A stretch of 64,000 nucleotides of DNA from Stackebrandtia nassauensis DSM 44728 (GTDB lineage: Bacteria; Actinomycetota; Actinomycetes; Mycobacteriales; Micromonosporaceae), in NCBI RefSeq assembly GCF_000024545.1, contig NC_013947.1, forward strand, positions 2,604,001 to 2,668,000, written 5' to 3'. A program made the translations under genes and the position numbers. The notes below the pieces were generated by a model. That model made no database searches. It saw only the letters and a list, made by a program, of their open reading frames with translations, and was not told where the DNA came from. This document shows positions 1 to 6,402 of this stretch, one piece after another (position 1 is the first letter of the stretch; each line of letters opens with the position of its first letter).

Positions 1-82
1 ACACCGCCTCGACGACCTGGTTCGCGGTGGCGCCCAACGGGTTCGCCGAACCCGGCGCGGGCCGCCAGCTGAGATTGTCCAT
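1..82 (-). CDS. N-terminus of an unidentified protein next to RiPP-like precursors (partial)
   Basis: Only 27 codons are inside the window. The protein begins MDNLSWRPAPGSANPL and runs off the left edge. The ATG at 82 has a clear Shine-Dalgarno AGGAG four bases upstream. It is the first full-size gene downstream of the two small precursor-like genes (176-292, 315-428), separated from them by a strong hairpin. That is where a modification enzyme or transporter would sit in a RiPP cluster. This role is inferred from position alone; the 27 residues match no family I recognise. Confidence 0.6.
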   Translation of the reverse strand, partial: MDNLSWRPAPGSANPLGATANQVVEAV

Positions 83-124
83 ATCGCTCCTATGGCCGCC
101 GGTATCCGTCACGGCGGGGGAGAG

Positions 125-169
125 GTCCCTTCCCGGGAGGCGGAGAGGTTGTTCGTCCCGGGAAGGGAC
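125..169 (-). terminator. Hairpin between precursor genes and the next gene (attenuator-like)
   Basis: A perfect 14-bp inverted repeat (GTCCCTTCCCGGGA, 125-138, with its complement at 156-169) flanks a 17-base loop. On the minus strand it follows precursor B and precedes the gene starting at 82. No T-run follows, so it is more likely a partial terminator or an mRNA-stabilising stem than a full stop. Such a stem would let the precursor mRNA exceed the mRNA of the downstream enzyme. Confidence 0.65.
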
Positions 170-175
170 GGTTCA

Positions 176-292
176 CTACGGAGCGCAGTAAGCGGCGGCG
201 GTGCAGGTGGCGCGCGACGGCTTCGTCGCGGGACGCTTGCGTTCGACGGCGCCCAGCATCGACTCCAGCTTGGCCTTGTTCGACTGCTTCAC
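176..292 (-). CDS. RiPP precursor-like peptide B, 38 aa
   Basis: Small ORF with a GTG start at 292 preceded by GGAGG at a 5-base spacing. The sequence is MKQSNKAKLESMLGAVERK then RPATKPSRATCTAAAYCAP. It shares the leader block KAKLESMLGAVERk and the PATKP motif with the gene just upstream (315-428), while the last ten or so residues differ. Both peptides end in a Cys-rich tail rich in Ser/Thr (here C30 and C36, with T29 and T31). A conserved leader with a variable C-terminal core in tandem copies is the hallmark of a ribosomally made, modified peptide. The modification class cannot be read from the sequence; thioether rings (lanthionine or radical SAM type) or a Tyr/Cys crosslink are all possible. 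Confidence 0.7.
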   Translation of the reverse strand: MKQSNKAKLESMLGAVERKRPATKPSRATCTAAAYCAP

Positions 293-314
293 GTTGTCCT
301 CCAGTCGGGTGGGA

Positions 315-428
315 TCAGACGCAGTAGATGCGCGTGCAGCTCGATTTCGCGGGCTTGGTCGCGGGAACCCTGCGCTCGACGGCGCCGAGCATCGACTCCA
401 GCTTCGCCTTGGACTTCTTCTTCTCCAT
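315..428 (-). CDS. RiPP precursor-like peptide A, 37 aa
   Basis: Small ORF with an ATG at 428 and a GGAGG five bases upstream. The sequence is MEKKKSKAKLESMLGAVERR then VPATKPAKSSCTRIYCV. The leader is nearly identical to that of peptide B (176-292), and the proposed core SSCTRIYCV carries C31, C36, S29, S30 and T32. Charged N-terminus, short length, no signal peptide, and a C-terminal Ser/Thr/Cys tail fit a RiPP precursor. It is the first gene of the minus-strand set that continues past the left edge. Peptide identity is well supported by pairing and ribosome sites; product class is unknown. Confidence 0.7.
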   Translation of the reverse strand: MEKKKSKAKLESMLGAVERRVPATKPAKSSCTRIYCV

Positions 429-607
429 CGGAACCTCCGGGGTTGGTTTCGGGAAGTTCGGTAACGGCTACCGATGCGGCGAAGCCTAACTTCCACCGGG
501 GGTGTTCGGGAGTGGCACTTTGGAGCCGCGATCGGCGCGAGTCTACAAGGGGCTTATTGGGATCGGCGTTGGCGCAACGCCAGCGCGCGGCGGGTCCGTC
601 GTCGGGG

Positions 608-1075
608 TCAGGCCGTTTCGGCTGCTCGAATCCGCGCCAGCACCCGGTCGGCCACCGAGCGCAGGGTGTCGATCTCCTCATCGGACAGATGGTCGACGAA
701 GTATCGCCGCACCGCCGCGACGTGGCCGGGAGCGGCCATCTCGATGGCCTCGCGTCCGGCCGGGGTCAGGCGGGCCATGGTGCCCCGGGCGTCCTCGTCG
801 CAGTCCTCGCGCACGATCAGGCCCCGCTGTTCCATGCGGCGCAGCTGGTGGGCCAGGCGGCTGCGGTCCCATTTGGCCTCGGTGCGCAGTTCCCGGGCTC
901 GCAGTCGGCCGTCGGGGGACTCCGACAGCGGCACCAGGATCGCGTAGTCCGCGCCCGACAGGCCGGAGTCCCGGGCGAGTTCGCGATCCAGTGCGGAGGT
1001 CAGGTCGATGTGCATCTGGCGCCAGGTGCGCCACAGGCACTGTTCGCGGTCATCCAGCCAGCGGGGGTCGGTCAT
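608..1075 (-). CDS. MarR-family transcriptional regulator
   Basis: Winged-helix regulator of 155 aa. The recognition region is LSGADYAILVPLSESPDGRL followed by the wing with KWDRSRLAHQLRRMEQRGLI and an acidic DCDEDARGT turn typical of MarR proteins. The start at 1075 is preferred; an in-frame ATG at 1087 adds four residues. It is divergent from yceI, and two near-identical palindromes lie in the 95-base gap, so it very likely represses yceI and itself. The ligand is unknown. The precursor-like genes at 176-428 lie downstream on the same strand, but a 180-base gap argues against a tight operon. Confidence 0.9.
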   Translation of the reverse strand: MTDPRWLDDREQCLWRTWRQMHIDLTSALDRELARDSGLSGADYAILVPLSESPDGRLRARELRTEAKWDRSRLAHQLRRMEQRGLIVREDCDEDARGTMARLTPAGREAIEMAAPGHVAAVRRYFVDHLSDEEIDTLRSVADRVLARIRAAETA

Positions 1076-1094
1076 GATCACCACCATATCCGGT

Positions 1095-1143
1095 TTGTTG
1101 ACACATCAGCAAATCTTCGCTAACATTGCTGACACGTCAGCAA
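1095..1143. promoter_or_regulatory. Twin MarR-type operators overlapping the yceI promoter
   Basis: Two related 18-bp palindromes are 31 bp apart centre to centre: TTGTTGACACATCAGCAA (1095-1112) and TTGCTGACACGTCAGCAA (1126-1143, perfect 8-bp arms). A strong promoter is embedded: TTGACA at 1098-1103, a 17-base spacer, and TAACAT at 1121-1126. The first operator covers the -35 box and the second covers the start of transcription, the classic layout for repression by the adjacent MarR dimer. Confidence 0.8.
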
Positions 1144-1170
1144 AATGCTGGGATTTCACGAGGAGGACCC

Positions 1171-1734
1171 ATGAACACCACCGCCATCGACCCGACGCTG
1201 TCCGGCACCTACGTCGTCGACCCGACCCACAGCCGCTTCGGCTTCGTGGCCCGCCACGCCATGGTCACCAAGGTCCGCGGCAGCTTCCCCGAGTTCGAGG
1301 CCACCGGCTTCCTGAACACCGACGACCCCACCAGCTCGACCGCCGAGGTGACCCTCCAGGTCGCCAGCGTCGACACCGGCAACGAACAGCGCGACGGCCA
1401 CCTGCGCACCAACGACTTCTTCGACGCGCCCAACCACCCGCAGATCACCTTCCGCAGCACCAGCGTGGAGGACAGGGGCGACAACGAGTACCGCCTCAAC
1501 GGCGACCTGACCATCAAGGGCGTCACCAAGCCCATCTCGGTCGACCTGGAGTACACAGGCACCGCCCTCGACCCCTACGGCAACCGCCGCATCGGCCTTG
1601 AGGGAACCGCCACCCTCAACCGCCGCGACTTCGGTGTCAACTTCCAGGCCGCGCTCGAGACCGGCGGCGTCCTGGTGTCGGACAAGATCAACCTCGAGTT
1701 CGACATCTCCGCCATCCAGCAGAAGCCCGAGTAG
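1171..1734 (+). CDS. yceI: YceI-family lipocalin-like protein
   Basis: A 187-aa protein with the whole YceI fold: the opening GTYVVDPTHSRFGFVARHAM, the central NYD-like block with HLRTNDFFDAPNHPQITFRS, and LTIKGVTKPISVDLEY before a final LNRRDFGVNF. YceI proteins bind polyisoprenoid or amphipathic lipids in a beta-barrel; no signal peptide is visible, so this one is probably cytoplasmic, as is usual in Actinobacteria. The ATG at 1171 has AGGAGG nine bases upstream. It is controlled with the divergent marR through the 1095-1143 operators. A role in handling a lipid or quinone-like stress ligand is inference. Confidence 0.93.
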   Translation: MNTTAIDPTLSGTYVVDPTHSRFGFVARHAMVTKVRGSFPEFEATGFLNTDDPTSSTAEVTLQVASVDTGNEQRDGHLRTNDFFDAPNHPQITFRSTSVEDRGDNEYRLNGDLTIKGVTKPISVDLEYTGTALDPYGNRRIGLEGTATLNRRDFGVNFQAALETGGVLVSDKINLEFDISAIQQKPE

Positions 1735-1751
1735 GCCCCCATCGCACGGGC

Positions 1752-1797
1752 GTGGTGGTGCGCGGGCACCGGGAGGGGAGTCCGCGCACACCACCAC
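1752..1797 (+). terminator. Probable terminator after yceI
   Basis: GTGGTGGTGCGCGG (1752-1765) pairs with CCGCGCACACCACCAC (1782-1797), with a two-base bulge and a GC-rich loop. It sits 18 bases after the yceI stop. No T-run follows. Confidence 0.5.
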
Positions 1798-1842
1798 CCA
1801 ACGGATATCGTCAACCGACCGTCCGTGGCGAAAGGCTGAACG

Positions 1843-2526
1843 TTGTCCACCAACCGTCCGGCCGCAGGCGGCGGCCGCGAGATCATCGTCACCGTGCAGC
1901 GGTTCGGCAAGTGGATCGACGGTTTCGACACCCGCCACACCGTCACCGGCGCCACCCTCGGCCTGTCGGGCCTGCGCGTCACCGCCGAGGACGGGAGCCT
2001 CGCCGTGTGCGAGCTCCCGCTGTGGGGCGGCGGACCCTCCACCCCACCCGAAGGCGACACCCGCGACCTCATCGACGCCTTCGCCGAACAGGCACTCAAG
2101 CCCTACCGGGTCGGCGTCCTGTTGGCCCGCCGCCGCGGCTTCGCCGTCGGCGTGTTCACCGGCGACCGACTCACCGAATCCAAAGTCGACTCAAGCTACG
2201 TCCAAAGCCGCACGGCAGCCGGAGGCTGGTCCCAACAGCGCTACGCCCGCCGCCGGGGCAACCAGGCCGCCCACGCCGCCGGAAAAGCCGCCGACACCGT
2301 CCACCGCCTCCTCGCCACCAACATCGACGACCTCGCCGCCGTGGTCACCGCGGGCGACCGCGCCGCCGTCGACGCGATCCTCGCCGACCCACGCCTGGCG
2401 GTCCTGACCGACAAACTCGCCCCACCCCACATCGGCGACATCGGCGAACCCAAACTGGCGACCCTGAAGGAACTGCCCAAGAAGTTCTGGACCGTCCGCA
2501 TCCACCTCACCGAACCGCCAGACTGA
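1843..2526 (+). CDS. acVLRF1-type peptidyl-tRNA hydrolase / release-factor-like protein
   Basis: A 227-aa protein with the actinobacterial VLRF1 signature: VGVLLARRRGFAVGVFTG, then YVQSRTAAGGWSQQRYARRR (about residues 119-138). The GGWSQQ loop corresponds to the catalytic glutamine loop of eRF1/Vms1-type domains, which cleave the peptidyl-tRNA ester on stalled ribosomes. The conserved run of arginines after it is typical. The start is TTG at 1843, with GAAAGG eight bases upstream. The gene stands alone between yceI and a Nudix gene. Involvement in ribosome rescue is an inference from Vms1/VLRF1 relatives. Confidence 0.8.
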   Translation: MSTNRPAAGGGREIIVTVQRFGKWIDGFDTRHTVTGATLGLSGLRVTAEDGSLAVCELPLWGGGPSTPPEGDTRDLIDAFAEQALKPYRVGVLLARRRGFAVGVFTGDRLTESKVDSSYVQSRTAAGGWSQQRYARRRGNQAAHAAGKAADTVHRLLATNIDDLAAVVTAGDRAAVDAILADPRLAVLTDKLAPPHIGDIGEPKLATLKELPKKFWTVRIHLTEPPD

Positions 2527-2565
2527 GCACAGTAGAGACGCGACGGACGCGGCTATCGTGTACTG

Positions 2566-3063
2566 ATGTCCTCAATGAACTTTCGCCACGCTGTTCGCGC
2601 GATCATCCTCGACGAGCGTGACCGGGTCCTGTTGTGCCGGTTCGTCGTTCCCGATCCGCCGGGGACGATGACCGTGTGGGTGGCTCCCGGCGGTGGTGTC
2701 GATCCCGGTGAGACCCGGCAGCAGGCGCTGCGACGGGAACTGATGGAGGAGGTCGGGCTGGCGTTGGAGACCGATCCGCCGCTCGTGTGGAACCAGAAGA
2801 CCGCCGGGCCGGAGTACACGCCCGGGTACGACGGCACCATCAACGACTATTACCTGGTCCGGGCGAGCGCTTTCGATCCGCGCGGCACCTTCACCGACGA
2901 GCAGCTCGCCGCCGAGAACATCGCCGGGTGGCGCTGGTGGCCGCTGGGCGACATCGTGGAGCACGACGGCGCCGACCTGTTCTCGCCCCGGGATCTGGCG
3001 ACGCCGTTGGCGGCTCTCATCGCCGACGGGGTGCCCGCGCGTCCGGTGTCGCTGGGTTTGTAG
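2566..3063 (+). CDS. Nudix hydrolase
   Basis: A 165-aa protein with a complete Nudix box at residues 43-65 (G-x5-E-x7-RE-L-x-EE-x-G-L; visible as GGVDPGETRQQALRRELMEE). This binds Mg2+ and hydrolyses nucleoside diphosphates linked to another moiety. The substrate cannot be told from the sequence. No Shine-Dalgarno precedes the ATG; TATCGT lies six bases upstream, suggesting a leaderless transcript. Confidence 0.92.
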   Translation: MSSMNFRHAVRAIILDERDRVLLCRFVVPDPPGTMTVWVAPGGGVDPGETRQQALRRELMEEVGLALETDPPLVWNQKTAGPEYTPGYDGTINDYYLVRASAFDPRGTFTDEQLAAENIAGWRWWPLGDIVEHDGADLFSPRDLATPLAALIADGVPARPVSLGL

Positions 3064-3156
3064 GCGTTGTCACGGTGACGGGGTTCATGGGTTGCGGCCC
3101 CCGTGCTCGTGGGCGACGGAGAGCTTGCTCCAATGAGGAAGCGAAAGGGGCAGCCC

Positions 3157-3618
3157 ATGAACGCCACCATCGTGTGCACCTCGGTGTCACACGGCAACAC
3201 CATGAGGATCGCCGAGACCATGGGCCAGGTGCTGCGGGCCCGGGTCGTCGACCCGGAACAGGTCGATCCCGCCGACCTGTCCGGCAGTGACCTCGTGGGG
3301 TTCGGGTCGGGGATCTTCAACATGAACTTCCATCCCCGGCTGCGAGACTTCATCGAATCGCTGCCGACAGTGGACGGCCAGGCGGCGTTTGTGTTCGCCA
3401 CCAGTGGACTGCCCGAACCGCCGTTCAAGCGCTACACCCGCGACCTCGCGCGGGCGTTGGAGCGCAAGGGTTATGACGTCGTCGACACCTTCATCTGCCG
3501 TGGCTACGACACCTGGTTTCCGTTCCGGATCGTCGGGGGTGTCGCCAAGGGGCGGCCGACCGCCGCCGAACTGGACGCCGCCCGCCAGTTCGCCGAACGG
3601 CTGCGCCCCGCTGGGTGA
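3157..3618 (+). CDS. Flavodoxin-family protein
   Basis: A 153-aa single-domain protein. CTSVSHGNTMRIAETM near the N-terminus is the FMN phosphate-binding loop region, and VGFGSGIFNMNFHPRLRDFI corresponds to the second flavin loop. Length matches short-chain flavodoxins. The ATG at 3157 with AAAGGGG upstream is favoured over an in-frame upstream start that would add 18 poorly conserved residues. It presumably shuttles electrons; the partner is not evident. It ends 8 bases before the convergent gene at 3627. Confidence 0.85.
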   Translation: MNATIVCTSVSHGNTMRIAETMGQVLRARVVDPEQVDPADLSGSDLVGFGSGIFNMNFHPRLRDFIESLPTVDGQAAFVFATSGLPEPPFKRYTRDLARALERKGYDVVDTFICRGYDTWFPFRIVGGVAKGRPTAAELDAARQFAERLRPAG

Positions 3619-3626
3619 CGTTCGAC

Positions 3627-4340
3627 TCAGGCGGGACCGCCGCTGACGCGTTTGCCGGGGGCGAAGGCGTCGAGGACGTGGGCCAGACGGCGGATGTCGT
3701 CCGCCTCGCAGTCGAGCCGGATCAGGTAGCGCTTGCCCCGGATGCCGGGTCCGGGCGGTGTGGTGTTGACGATCAGGGAACCCAGCAGGCTCGCCGACTC
3801 CTTGGCGGCCTTGACCGGGAACACCTCGACGAACGGCGGCCGGGCCAGCTCGGTGGGCACCGTCGTGGACTGCCATTCCTCGACCACCGACACCGCCTGG
3901 ACCTGGGACCATTCCAGGCCCTCCACGACCCGGTTGCCGCGTGCCAGCCACACGCCGTCGGGGGTGAGGGCGATGCGGCGGGAGGCGAAGCGGTGCGGCC
4001 AGCGGAACGCGATGGTGTCGCGGACGGGTCGCCACAGTGCGGCGATGAACACCACCCAGCACAGCAGCCCGAGGGCTCCGGCCTTGGCGCGGTCGCCGAA
4101 GGACGGCGGGGCCTTGGTGCCCGCGTCGTTGACGACGAACGGGATGTCGGTGCCGAAGAATGCGTAGGCGATCGGCAGGGTCAGCAGGGCCACGCCGATG
4201 GCGAGCACGACGAGCATCAGGGGCAGGACGAACCATCCGGTGGTGCCGGGGGAGGCACGGCGCAGCCGGATCCGGTGGATGCGGGCGGCGACGGCCCGCT
4301 CGTCCAGGCGCCGGGGACGGCGAGGCGGTTGACGGTTCAC
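3627..4340 (-). CDS. Membrane protein with PH-like cytoplasmic domain
   Basis: About 237 aa. Two hydrophobic segments (WFVLPLMLVVLAIGVALLTL and AGALGLLCWVVFIAALW) are followed by a soluble part with IALTPDGVWLARGNRVVEGL and a Trp-containing strand pattern resembling bacterial PH-like domains. Function is unknown. Start choice is weak: the GTG at 4340 is used, but no Shine-Dalgarno is visible and the frame stays open further upstream. Confidence 0.7.
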   Translation of the reverse strand: MNRQPPRRPRRLDERAVAARIHRIRLRRASPGTTGWFVLPLMLVVLAIGVALLTLPIAYAFFGTDIPFVVNDAGTKAPPSFGDRAKAGALGLLCWVVFIAALWRPVRDTIAFRWPHRFASRRIALTPDGVWLARGNRVVEGLEWSQVQAVSVVEEWQSTTVPTELARPPFVEVFPVKAAKESASLLGSLIVNTTPPGPGIRGKRYLIRLDCEADDIRRLAHVLDAFAPGKRVSGGPA

Positions 4341-4376
4341 GATCGCCAAGGTTACGTGTGCCTCCCGAGACACGAA

Positions 4377-4407
4377 GCGGGCGCCGTCCGTAGTGGACGA
4401 CGCCCGC
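4377..4407 (-). terminator. Terminator hairpin downstream of the CPBP gene
   Basis: A 13-bp stem (GCGGGCGCCGTCC at 4377-4389 with GGACGACGCCCGC at 4395-4407, one wobble) and a 5-base loop. It begins 13 bases after the stop of the minus-strand CPBP gene. Confidence 0.65.
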
Positions 4408-4419
4408 GCTGTCGTTGTG

Positions 4420-5235
4420 TTATCCGATGGCACCCGTCGCGATGGCGATGATGCCGATGAACGTCGAGATCGCGGTGAGTCCGACGTGCATCCCGATCGA
4501 CACCCGGATGTCCTTGGTCTTCCAGACCAGCCACGGGCCCGGGAAGAAGAAGATGATCCGGGAGATGACCACCCACGGCGACCACAGGTGGTAGATCGAG
4601 AACAGGACCGTGCTGAGCACCGGCGCTCCCCAGCCCAGGTGGGCCAGACGGGGCATCAGGAAGCCGCGGAAGTAGATCTCCTCGATGAGCGGCAGCGAGA
4701 CCCCGGTCAGCAGGAACGAGATCAGCATCGTGGTGAGCAGTACCGACTGCGAGTACCCGTCGAGGTAGGCGGTGGCGCTGCCACCGGCGCCCTGGAACGG
4801 CACCCAGGTGAAGAAGTTCTCGTAGATGACGTTGTCGAACGGTATGAGCGCCGTCGACACCACCGCGAACCACAGGAAGGCCGGAATGGCGAACGCGGCG
4901 AGCTTCCCGCGTGACAGCGGTTTGTCGGTGTATTGCAGGACCCCGCGCGTCGAGAACCGGCCGGTCTGCTTGCGGCCCAACCACATCAGACCCAGCTGGA
5001 GCGGGAACAGGACCAGGCACAGTGCCAGCGACCAGCCCAGGAACGGCGGGTAGTCGATGACCTTGGTGAACGGTTCGGTGATGTAGAGATAGGCCGCGAC
5101 GATCAGGGCGCCGGGGACGAGGTGCAGGGCGATGGACAGGGGCAGGGAGTGGCGGTCGGCCAGGAGCCGGGCGGCCAGTCCTTTGGGCTTGGTGGTGGTT
5201 TCCATGTCGACGACGATCACATCGGCCTCGGCCAT
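4420..5235 (-). CDS. CPBP (CAAX-like) family intramembrane metalloprotease
   Basis: A 271-aa polytopic membrane protein with the CPBP/Abi signature: LPLIEEIYFRG (E185, E186, R190), FSIYHL (H216) and SIGMH (H250), the residues that form the intramembrane glutamate-metal site. Around seven to eight hydrophobic segments are visible. Family members cleave prenylated or membrane peptides, and some give bacteriocin immunity. Here nothing nearby specifies the substrate. The ATG at 5235 is chosen; an ATG at 5205 would also keep the first membrane segment. Confidence 0.85.
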   Translation of the reverse strand: MAEADVIVVDMETTTKPKGLAARLLADRHSLPLSIALHLVPGALIVAAYLYITEPFTKVIDYPPFLGWSLALCLVLFPLQLGLMWLGRKQTGRFSTRGVLQYTDKPLSRGKLAAFAIPAFLWFAVVSTALIPFDNVIYENFFTWVPFQGAGGSATAYLDGYSQSVLLTTMLISFLLTGVSLPLIEEIYFRGFLMPRLAHLGWGAPVLSTVLFSIYHLWSPWVVISRIIFFFPGPWLVWKTKDIRVSIGMHVGLTAISTFIGIIAIATGAIG

Positions 5236-5273
5236 GGCCCTGACACCGCACTGACACCGGCGCTGACACGAAA

Positions 5274-5338
5274 AGTCCCCACCGGCATGGGGGGAAAGCC
5301 GGTGGGGACTGTTCCGCCGTGCGTACCCCACGGCGGAA
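5274..5338 (-). terminator. Tandem hairpins: rho-independent terminator of the M23 gene
   Basis: Two hairpins follow the M23 stop on the minus strand. The first pairs 5312-5321 with 5329-5338. The second is a perfect 13-bp stem (5274-5286 with 5298-5310) followed on the minus strand by TTTT, a textbook intrinsic terminator. It insulates the CPBP gene from M23 transcription. Confidence 0.85.
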
Positions 5339-5351
5339 GGGGATTGGCTTG

Positions 5352-6047
5352 TTAGAGCTCGACGCCCTTCTTCTCGAGGTAGGCCGCCGGGTCGACGGGT
5401 TCACCGTCCACATGCACTTCGAAGTGGAGGTGCGGCCCGGTGATGTCGCCGGTGGAACCGGCCAGGCCGATCACGTCACCGGCCGAGACCTTGTCGCCGA
5501 CCTGCACCGACAGCTGCGAGTGGTGCCCGTACAGCGTCTCGACGCCGTTGCCGTGGTCGATCGTCACCGACAGGCCGTAGCCGCCGTTGGAACCGGCCTG
5601 CACCACGGTGCCGTCGGCGGCGGCGAAGTTCTCGTCACCCTCCTCGGCGGCGAAGTCGAGGCCGTTGTGCATCTCGCCGCCGCGCCAGCCGCGCGGGCCG
5701 AAGACGTCGCTGATGCCGTCGGCCGAGGGCACCACCCACGAGGGCTGCTGCTTCTCGGCGTCGTTGGCCTTGGGTTTGTCCTTCGTCTCCTCCGGCTTGG
5801 CCGAGCTGGAGTCCTCCTCGCTCGGCGTCGGCTCGGGTTCGATGCTCGGGTCCGATTCCGGTTTCGCGTCGGTCGACTCCTCGGCCACGGCCGGGGCGTC
5901 GTCGTGCGGTGGGGCCGCGCTGGCGGCGGTCAGGCCGGTGCCCAGCACAGTGGCGGTCGCCAGGGCCGCGAAGACGGTACGCGTCAGGAACGGGTGCCGG
6001 TGGCGGCCGAGGTATCGGGACGGTTTCTTGGGATGAGGGGTATCCAT
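5352..6047 (-). CDS. Secreted/anchored M23 (LytM) endopeptidase
   Basis: A 231-aa cell-wall hydrolase. It has a basic N-terminus and a hydrophobic signal/anchor segment (about residues 23-46, ending ASAAP), then a Glu/Pro-rich linker (about 50-100), then the LytM domain. Zinc ligands are intact: HNGLD (H127, D131) and HLHFE (H206, H208), with GHHS at 174-177. It should cut peptidoglycan cross-bridges outside the membrane. The start at 6047 is chosen over an upstream ATG, since it gives a normal export signal. A long upstream region (6048-6244) has inverted repeats that may be regulatory. Confidence 0.92.
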   Translation of the reverse strand: MDTPHPKKPSRYLGRHRHPFLTRTVFAALATATVLGTGLTAASAAPPHDDAPAVAEESTDAKPESDPSIEPEPTPSEEDSSSAKPEETKDKPKANDAEKQQPSWVVPSADGISDVFGPRGWRGGEMHNGLDFAAEEGDENFAAADGTVVQAGSNGGYGLSVTIDHGNGVETLYGHHSQLSVQVGDKVSAGDVIGLAGSTGDITGPHLHFEVHVDGEPVDPAAYLEKKGVEL

Positions 6048-6123
6048 AGCCCGCGACAAGCTACCGGGTGGTAAACCGGGCATTACCAGGATGAACAGGG
6101 CAGTTATCGGCACGGCTTCACGT

Positions 6124-6143
6124 CAGTCACGGGATTGTGACTG
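6124..6143. repeat. Inverted repeat in the M23 upstream region
   Basis: CAGTCAC (6124-6130) and GTGACTG (6137-6143) form a perfect 7-bp repeat around six bases. It lies 77 bases before the M23 start. It may be an operator or a 5' UTR hairpin. The rest of 6048-6402 (355 bases) carries only this, a short leader ORF (6245-6268) and no other gene I can support. Confidence 0.5.
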
Positions 6144-6232
6144 CGCCGCCTACCCGCCCGGGGCCGATCGGCCGAGCCGGGGTGGGGTGTGAGGTCGCTG
6201 ATATCGGATCGCGCGGAGGGATACCCGGCGTC

Positions 6233-6268
6233 TATGATTGCCGCATGCTCCACCGCTGCGAAGACTGA
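6233..6268 (+). promoter_or_regulatory. Candidate leaderless mini-ORF (MLHRCED) upstream of the ABC-F gene
   Basis: A TATGAT -10-like hexamer at about 6233-6238 is followed six bases later by an ATG at 6245 that opens a seven-codon ORF ending at 6268 (M-L-H-R-C-E-D-stop). The spacing is that of a leaderless transcript. The ABC-F start codon is 134 bases downstream. Short leader ORFs control several ABC-F genes by ribosome-stalling attenuation; that role here is inference, and I could not find a clear terminator/antiterminator pair. Confidence 0.4.
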
Positions 6269-6402
6269 GTGCTCCGTGCCGACCATGAGCTTTCCGCCGA
6301 GACGGGATGACCGTCACTGACGATCACCGCGGAAACCGGGTCGGTTGATTCGCGCACGTCCGAGCACAGTCTTCCCTCTTCCGCGAAAGCGAGCCATTCC
6401 CG

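Noticed and set aside
92-1123. Long plus-strand ORF over the RiPP/MarR region
   Set aside because: It runs antisense to marR and the two precursor genes, has a biased composition, no ribosome site, and no recognisable domain; an artefact of high GC.
6048-6244. A c-di-AMP (ydaO-type) riboswitch upstream of the M23 endopeptidase gene
   Set aside because: Such riboswitches often precede actinobacterial wall hydrolases, but I could not find the conserved ydaO core sequences on the minus strand; only simple inverted repeats are visible.
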